Source: Sphingomonas sp. (GTDB lineage Bacteria; Pseudomonadota; Alphaproteobacteria; Sphingomonadales; Sphingomonadaceae). Taken from it: 64,000 nt of DNA. Below are positions 58,642-64,000 of this stretch, one piece after another; the first letter of the stretch is position 1, and each line of letters begins with the position of its first letter. The notes below the pieces were generated by a model. The model was not told the origin of the DNA and made no database searches. It saw nothing but the letters and a program-made list of their open reading frames with translations. Location of the stretch: positions 1 through 64,000 of the forward strand of contig NZ_JAGHZV010000007.1 in the NCBI RefSeq assembly GCF_017745215.1, given 5' to 3'. Position numbers and translations under genes: made by a program.

Positions 58642-60267
58642 ATGACATTGCGTATCGATCGCCGTTCGTTCCTCGTCACCGGCACGCTGGGGACGGGCGC
58701 GTTCCTGCTCCCGGGCTTCGCCTATGCGCAGAGCGTCGCGGCGCTGACCGGCTTTACCCATTCGGTCGCGAGCGGCGAGCCGGCCGCCGATTCGATGCTG
58801 CTCTGGACGCGCTACGTCCCCGCGAACGGCGGCCCGGCGAAGCTGCGCGCGGAGATTTCGGAGACAGCCGACTTCGTGCGGATCGCCGGCGGCGGCGAGC
58901 AGGTAACCGGCCCCTGGCGCGACCATACCGCCAAGATCGTCGCGACCGGCCTCAAGCCCGGCACGCGCTATTTCTACCGCTTCGTCGCGCCCGACGGGAC
59001 GATGTCGCCGGTGGGCCGCACCAAGACGCTGCCCGTCGGCCCGACGCGTCGCTTCGGCATCGGCATCTTCTCCTGCTCGAACATGGGGTTCGGCTGGTTC
59101 AACGCTTACGGCCACGCCGCCGCGCGCGAGGACCTCGACCTCTGGGTCCACCTCGGCGACTATTATTACGAGTACAAGCCCGGCGACTATCCCACGGACG
59201 AACAGGCGATCGCCGCGCGGGTGCCGCAGCCCCTCCACGAATGCCTCGCGCTCGCCGACTATCGCCTGCGCTACGCCAGCTATCGCTCGGATCCCGATCT
59301 CCAGGAGCTCCACGCCGCCAAGCCCTGCATCGTCCAATGGGACGATCATGAGACCGCCAACGACAGCTGGGAGGGCGGCGCCGAGAACCACCAGGCGGAC
59401 GAAGGCGACTGGGACATGCGCAAGGCCGCGGCGATCCAGGCCTGGCGCGAATGGATGCCGGTCTCCGAGGCGCCATGGGGCAGCTATGCGATCGGCGCCC
59501 TCGCGACGCTGTTCCGTACCGAGAGCCGGCTGCTCTACCGCACGCGCCAGCCCGACATCGGCGCGTTCTTCTTCGAGGCCGATCCGATCAAGGCGCTCAC
59601 CAACTTCCGCGACGGCGCCTGGCAGTCGCCCGCGGCGACGATGCTCGGCACCGAACAGGAGGCGTGGCTCGCCCAGGCGATGCGCGCGTCGGTCAGGGCG
59701 GGGCAGCATTGGCAGGTCGCGGGCTTCGGCACGATCATGGGCAATCTCGTCGCCCCGCCCGCGACGGAGAGCTGGCTCGCGCCGGACGCGGGCCGCAAGG
59801 CGCGGATGATCGCCAAGGCCGGCGTGATCTCGGGCAAGCTCGGCCTGCCGCTCAACTACGACAGCTGGGGCGGCTATCCCGCGGCGCGCGCGCGGTTCCT
59901 CAAGGCGGCGCAGGCGGCAGGCGCGAACCTGCTGGTGATCTGCGGCGACAGCCACAATGCCTGGGCGTTCGACCTCGGCCAGGACGGCAAGCCCGCGGGC
60001 GTCGAGTTCGCCGGCCATTCGGTGACCTCGCCCGGCTATGAGGATTCGCTCGCCGCCGATCCCAGGGCGATCGCGGCGGGGCTGGTCGCGGCTAACCCCG
60101 AGCTCAAATGGTGCGACACCAGCCGCCGCGGCTATATGGCGCTGACGCTGACGCCCGAGAAGGCGACCAACGACTGGCTGTTCGTCGACACGATCGCGAC
60201 GCGCACCCCGCGCGCGAGCGTGGGGTACAGCGCCAGCGTGACGCGCGGCCGGAATGTGATGGCCTAA
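58642..60267 (+). CDS. phoD: PhoD-type alkaline phosphatase/phosphodiesterase, Tat-exported
   Basis: A 541-residue exported enzyme. The N-terminus has a twin-arginine signal (DRRSFLVTGTLGTGAFLLPG). The PhoD metal-site pattern includes FSCSNMGFGWFNAY, WVHLGDYYYEYKPGD, VQWDDHETANDSWEGG and ICGDSHNAW. These bind Fe and Ca for phosphate ester cleavage in the periplasm. The Tat route is expected since PhoD folds with metal before export. It is followed by a 139-bp palindromic repeat. Confidence 0.92.
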   Translation: MTLRIDRRSFLVTGTLGTGAFLLPGFAYAQSVAALTGFTHSVASGEPAADSMLLWTRYVPANGGPAKLRAEISETADFVRIAGGGEQVTGPWRDHTAKIVATGLKPGTRYFYRFVAPDGTMSPVGRTKTLPVGPTRRFGIGIFSCSNMGFGWFNAYGHAAAREDLDLWVHLGDYYYEYKPGDYPTDEQAIAARVPQPLHECLALADYRLRYASYRSDPDLQELHAAKPCIVQWDDHETANDSWEGGAENHQADEGDWDMRKAAAIQAWREWMPVSEAPWGSYAIGALATLFRTESRLLYRTRQPDIGAFFFEADPIKALTNFRDGAWQSPAATMLGTEQEAWLAQAMRASVRAGQHWQVAGFGTIMGNLVAPPATESWLAPDAGRKARMIAKAGVISGKLGLPLNYDSWGGYPAARARFLKAAQAAGANLLVICGDSHNAWAFDLGQDGKPAGVEFAGHSVTSPGYEDSLAADPRAIAAGLVAANPELKWCDTSRRGYMALTLTPEKATNDWLFVDTIATRTPRASVGYSASVTRGRNVMA

Positions 60268-60268
60268 A

Positions 60269-60407
60269 AATCCTCCCCCGGAGGGGGGGGAACCGCCGCG
60301 AAGCGGTGCGGTGGTGGAGGGGTAGCTATCCACGAGCTTCGAAGCCAGCGGATCGCTACCCCTCCCTCAAGCCTTCGGCTTGCCACCTCCCCTTCCAGGG
60401 GAGGATT
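60269..60407. repeat. 139-bp palindromic intergenic repeat (third family)
   Basis: The ends AATCCTCCCCCGG and the matching GGGGAGGATT are inverted, with GGTAGCTATC / GATCGCTACC further in. It fills the gap between convergent phoD and pepN. It is a mosaic of G- and C-runs and differs from the other two repeat families. Confidence 0.75.
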
Positions 60408-60410
60408 AAG

Positions 60411-62996
60411 TTAGTCCAGGCTCTTCGACGCCTGCTCGAACATGTCCTTGCTCAGCCCCGGTGCTTCCAGGATCCGTTCCAGCTCGGCGCGCATCTTCGC
60501 CGCGCGCGCTGCATCGAAGCGGCGCCAGCGGCCCAGCGGGGGCAGCAGCTTCGCGGCGGTCTGCGGGTTGAGCTTGTCCAGCGCGAGCAGCTGGTCGCCG
60601 AGGAAGCGATAGCCGCGGCCCGACTTGTCGTGGAACGCGCGCTGGTTGACCGAGAAGGCGCCGACCAGCGAGCGCGCGCGATTGGGGTTCGCCAGCGTGA
60701 AGTCGCGGTGCTTGGCCAGCGCTTCCACCGCCTCGGCGGTGTCGTCGCGGGTCGAGAGCGCCTGGGTCTGGAACCATTTGTCGAGCACCAGCGCATTGCC
60801 CTGGTAGCGGCGATAGAAGGCCTCGAGCGCTTCGTCGCGCTCGTCCGACGTGCCGTTGACCAATGTGCCGAGCGCACCCTGGCGGTCGGTCATGTTGTCG
60901 GCCGTGACGAACTGCTCGAAGGCGATGTGCGCGGCATCCTCCGCGCCGCTCGCGGCGATATAGCCGAGCGCAACGTTCTTGATCCGCCGGCCGCCCTTGC
61001 CGCTCGGCGAATATTCGAAGCGATTGGCGCGCACCGCCTCATAGGCTTCGCGCCACAGCGGCGCGAGCTTGGTGCCGAGGTCCGTGCGCAGCGCTTCGCG
61101 CGCCGCCCAGATCGCGTCGGGATCGACGGTCTTCATCTGGTCGCCGATGAACGCGTCCGAGGGCAGCAGCACCGCCTCGGCGACGAACGCCTGGTCGAGC
61201 GCGCTGTCCGACAGCGTGTTGCCGACCGCATCGATCACCGCGTCGTGATCGGCCTGGCCGGTCTCGACCGCCTTCACCAGCGTGTCGAGCATCAGCTGCT
61301 GCATCGCTTCGTAGCGCGCGAAGGGATCGTCGTCGTGCGCCGAGAGGAAGGCGAGGTCGGCCGCGGTGCGATCGGTCTCGACGATCACCGGCGAGGAGAA
61401 GCCGCGGTTGATCGAGAGCACCGGCTTTTCGGACAGCCCCTCGAACAGGATTTCCTGCTCCTGCCCCTTGAGCAGCACCAGCTGCTCGTCGCAGAGCGGC
61501 CGCCCGGTGAAGCCGCCGAGCAGCTTGAGCTTGAGCGGCAGCACCATCGGCGCCTTGTCGAGCTGTCCCGGCGTCGCGGGGACCGCCTGGGCGAGCTTCA
61601 GCCGCGCGCGGCCGCCCTCCTGGGTGAGCGTCGCCGAGACGCGCGGGGTGCCCGCCTGGCTGTACCAGAGGCGGAACTGGGCGAGGTCGACACCGCCGGC
61701 TTCCTCCATGCAGCGCACGAAGTCCTCGCAGGTGGCAGCCGTGCCGTCGAACCGCTCGAAGTAGAGGTCGGTCGCGGCGCGGAACGTTTCGGGGCCGAGG
61801 ATCGTCGCCATCATCCGGATGACTTCGGCGCCCTTGTTGTAGATCGTCGCGGTGTAGAAGTTCGAGATCTCGATATAGCTGTCGGGGCGCACCGCATGGG
61901 CGAGCGGACCCGCGTCCTCAGGGAACTGGCCGGCGCGGAGCGCACGCACGTCCTCGATCCGCTTGACCGCCTTCGAGCCCTGGTCGGCCGAGAAGCTCTG
62001 GTCGCGGAAGACCGTAAAGCCTTCCTTGAGGCTGAGCTGGAACCAGTCGCGGCAGGTGACGCGGTTGCCCGACCAGTTGTGGAAATATTCGTGCGCCACC
62101 ACCGCGGCGATCGCGTCGTAATCGTAATCGGTGGCGGTGTCGGGATCGGCGAGGATGTAGCGGCTGTTGAAGACGTTCAGCCCCTTGTTCTCCATCGCAC
62201 CGAAGTTGAAGTCGTCGACCGCGACGATGTTGAACACGTCGAGGTCGTATTCGCGGCCGTAGACGTCCTCGTCCCACTTCATCGAGGTCTTGAGCGCGGC
62301 GAGGGCGTGGTCGGTCTTGGCGAGGTCGGGCGAGCGCACCCAGATGCCGAGTTGCACGTCGCGGCCGCTCATCGTCGTAAAGGTGCCGCGGTTGGCGACG
62401 AGGTCGCCGGCGACCAGCGCGAACAAATAGCTCGGCTTGGGGAAGGGATCGTGCCACTCGGCCCAGTGCCGGCCGCCGTCGAGCTCGCCCTGGGCGACCG
62501 GATCGCCGTTGGCGAGCAGCACCGGGAAGCGCGCCTTGTCGGCGGTCAGCCTGACCTTGTACTTCGAGAGCACGTCGGGCCGGTCGGGGAAGAAGGTGAT
62601 GCGGCGGAAGCCCTCGGCCTCGCACTGGGTGCAGAGCATGCCGCCCGAGGCATAGAGACCCTGGAGCTGGGTGTTGCGCTCGGGCGCGATCTCGACTTCG
62701 GTCTCGACGATGTGCGCATCGCCGGCCAGCGCGACGACCAGGTCCTGCCCGTCCATCCGCCACTCGGCGTCGGCGCCGTCGACCTTCACCGAAAGCGCCG
62801 CCAGCCCGTCGCCGTCGAGCCTCAGCGGCGCGGCATGGCTCCCGTTGCGCTCGACCTTGAGCGTTGCGCGGACGCGCGTCGCCGCGGGGTCGAGGTCGAA
62901 ATCGAGCGCGATTTCGGGGACGAGCCATTCGGGCGCGCGATAATCCTCGCGGCGCGTGACTTTCGGCGCTTGGGCCGCAGCGTGAACGTCTGCCAT
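60411..62996 (-). CDS. pepN: aminopeptidase N (M1 family)
   Basis: An 861-residue zinc peptidase: substrate motif GAMENKGLN, zinc-binding VVAHEYFHNWSGNRVTCRDW with the third ligand Glu in LSLKEGFTVFRDQ (outline), and the C-terminal helical domain ending EQASKSLD. It cleaves N-terminal residues from peptides in the cytoplasm. Length matches gammaproteobacterial and alphaproteobacterial PepN. ATG 62996 (MADVHAAAQ) is preferred; the frame is open another 1 kb upstream over the next gene. Confidence 0.96.
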   Translation of the reverse strand: MADVHAAAQAPKVTRREDYRAPEWLVPEIALDFDLDPAATRVRATLKVERNGSHAAPLRLDGDGLAALSVKVDGADAEWRMDGQDLVVALAGDAHIVETEVEIAPERNTQLQGLYASGGMLCTQCEAEGFRRITFFPDRPDVLSKYKVRLTADKARFPVLLANGDPVAQGELDGGRHWAEWHDPFPKPSYLFALVAGDLVANRGTFTTMSGRDVQLGIWVRSPDLAKTDHALAALKTSMKWDEDVYGREYDLDVFNIVAVDDFNFGAMENKGLNVFNSRYILADPDTATDYDYDAIAAVVAHEYFHNWSGNRVTCRDWFQLSLKEGFTVFRDQSFSADQGSKAVKRIEDVRALRAGQFPEDAGPLAHAVRPDSYIEISNFYTATIYNKGAEVIRMMATILGPETFRAATDLYFERFDGTAATCEDFVRCMEEAGGVDLAQFRLWYSQAGTPRVSATLTQEGGRARLKLAQAVPATPGQLDKAPMVLPLKLKLLGGFTGRPLCDEQLVLLKGQEQEILFEGLSEKPVLSINRGFSSPVIVETDRTAADLAFLSAHDDDPFARYEAMQQLMLDTLVKAVETGQADHDAVIDAVGNTLSDSALDQAFVAEAVLLPSDAFIGDQMKTVDPDAIWAAREALRTDLGTKLAPLWREAYEAVRANRFEYSPSGKGGRRIKNVALGYIAASGAEDAAHIAFEQFVTADNMTDRQGALGTLVNGTSDERDEALEAFYRRYQGNALVLDKWFQTQALSTRDDTAEAVEALAKHRDFTLANPNRARSLVGAFSVNQRAFHDKSGRGYRFLGDQLLALDKLNPQTAAKLLPPLGRWRRFDAARAAKMRAELERILEAPGLSKDMFEQASKSLD

Positions 62997-63215
62997 CGTG
63001 GGAGCGCATATAGGAAACAGGCCCCATGCCGCCACCTTTAATGTGACGGGATGCCAAGCCGAGGGGCTGCGACGCCACGCCGGGCTGGGACGAAGTGGTG
63101 CGCTTTGCCAAAAGCTGGCGTTGCCCGTGCGCAGATGCTGTGGAACAAGCGCGCATGGTGGGGGACGCGCTCCGGCCGCCGCGCAAACCAGCTTGCTTCG
63201 TTCGAAAGGCTCCGG

Positions 63216-64000
63216 ATGCTTCGTCCCTTCCTCGTGCTCCCGCTGCTCCTGCTCGCGCCGCTGGCGCAGGCCCAGACCGGCGCACAGCCCGAGCCGCAAC
63301 CGATCACGGTCAAGTCGGCCGAGACGCAGACGCCGCCGCCGCCGGCGGCGCCCGAAGTGCCCCCGGCGAGCAGGCTCCAGCTCGCGCTCAAGGCGCATGT
63401 CCAGTTCCTTGCCTCCGACGTGCTGCGCGGGCGCGAGGCGGGGACGCAGGACTTCAATGTCGCCGCCGAATATGTCGCCTCGCAGATGCTCGCGGCCGGG
63501 CTCAAGCCCGCGGGCGACGGCAAGGGCGGCTGGTTCCAGCCGGTGAGCCTCACCAGCTTCCGCCCCGGCGAGCATGGCAGCCTCGTGCTCAAGCAAGGCA
63601 AGGTGCCGATCACGCTCGCCTTCGGCACCGACTTCGTCAACATGCCGATCCCCGCCAAGCCCGACTTCAGCGTCTCGGGCGAGGTCGTCTTCGCCGGCTA
63701 TGGCATCGTCTATCCGGAAGGGAAGCGCGACGACTACAAGGGGCTCGACGTCAAGGGCAAGGTGGTCGCGATCCTCACCGGCGTGCCCGAGGGGCTGCCC
63801 ACCGAAGTCGGCGCGCACCTCGGCGACGACGACAACAAGGCGCTGATCGCGCAGCAGCACGGCGCCAAGGCGGTGGTAGTGATCGAGACCACCGACCGCG
63901 CCTCGTCGATCAGCTTCACCGACTTCGCCGCCTATTACGACTATAGCCGCCGCGGCTGGGCAGGGCCGGACGGCGTGGCGCACATGGTCGCGCCGGAGGC
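63216..64000 (+). CDS. M28-type peptidase with PA domain, exported (3' truncated by window end)
   Basis: 261 residues are visible: signal peptide MLRPFLVLPLLLLAPLAQAQ, a proline spacer, then LKAHVQFLASDVLRGREAGT and the PA-like domain GEVVFAGYGIVYPEGKRDDYK, DVKGKVVAILTGVPEG and GAKAVVVIETTDRASS. This is the N-terminal part typical of secreted M28 aminopeptidases; the zinc-binding catalytic domain lies beyond position 64000. ATG 63216 opens the signal peptide. The gap of 219 bases to pepN holds no further gene that I can support. Confidence 0.88.
   Translation, partial: MLRPFLVLPLLLLAPLAQAQTGAQPEPQPITVKSAETQTPPPPAAPEVPPASRLQLALKAHVQFLASDVLRGREAGTQDFNVAAEYVASQMLAAGLKPAGDGKGGWFQPVSLTSFRPGEHGSLVLKQGKVPITLAFGTDFVNMPIPAKPDFSVSGEVVFAGYGIVYPEGKRDDYKGLDVKGKVVAILTGVPEGLPTEVGAHLGDDDNKALIAQQHGAKAVVVIETTDRASSISFTDFAAYYDYSRRGWAGPDGVAHMVAPE

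Noticed and set aside
60108..63041. Open frame of 977 codons on the + strand across pepN
   Set aside because: Antisense shadow of aminopeptidase N, with low-complexity Arg/Glu/His-rich translation and no domain pattern.

Overview
The window is GC-rich, tightly packed DNA from a sphingomonad, most likely Sphingomonas or a close relative. The evidence is a Rhodobacter-type gene transfer agent (GTA) tail module, two secreted proteins with PEPxxWA-CTERM-like tails, an alphaproteobacterial cytochrome c oxidase locus in the order ctaC-ctaD-ctaB-ctaG-ctaE-surf1, an EipA/DUF1134 protein, and many genes that overlap by 1 to 4 bases (ATGA/GTGA). No gap between called genes exceeds 300 bases. The longest gaps hold terminators or dispersed palindromic repeats.

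Layout. (1) 1-9104: the distal half of a GTA/prophage structural cluster, all on the + strand. It runs from a glycine-rich protein and a 40-residue protein through the head-tail connector, gp7-slot protein, DUF3168 terminator, tail tube, gp10, tail chaperone, tape measure, gp12-gp15 homologues and a DUF2793 protein. (2) 9213-10422: an OmpA-family porin with a strong terminator. (3) 10486-12410 (-): a ygfZ-led operon with an ADP-ribosylation/crystallin-J1-like protein and a macrodomain protein. (4) 12455-17201: a dihydroorotase-like amidohydrolase, a solitary KAP NTPase, small membrane proteins and EipA, followed by tRNA-Ser(GCU). (5) 17563-31143: carbohydrate and solute functions, namely a GntR regulator with a ketoglutarate-semialdehyde-type dehydrogenase, aldose epimerase, an SDR, an osmoprotectant-type ABC transporter, a GH3 beta-glucosidase, a GH27 alpha-galactosidase and a DUF5597 beta-galactosidase. 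(6) 31181-35843: pterin dehydratase, a metallopeptidase, ccmA and ccmB, and a divergent HTH regulator/SDR pair. (7) 35852-46515 (-): thrC and the cytochrome oxidase locus, interrupted by DUF805 and a tandem pair of PEP-CTERM genes. (8) 46684-53687: pyrE-pdxJ-NADAR-acpS-lepB-AI-2E permease-maiA-TonB receptor, one tightly overlapping run. (9) 53672-64000: glycosyltransferases, a PhoD phosphatase, pepN and the start of an M28-type peptidase.

How parts fit. Two sugar-related genes far apart, the dehydrogenase at 18542 and the GH3 enzyme at 25715, carry the same 15-base LacI-type palindrome upstream, which suggests one regulon. Genes linked to ADP-ribose chemistry sit inside two housekeeping operons (macrodomain plus J1-like protein behind ygfZ, and NADAR between pdxJ and acpS). 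Four copies of one 82-bp palindromic element lie between genes. A tandem duplication of about 761 bp, including terminator and upstream region, produced the PEP-CTERM pair inside the oxidase locus. The GTA cluster carries a TIM-barrel-like domain in its gp12 homologue, whereas the gp15 homologue seems to lack one.
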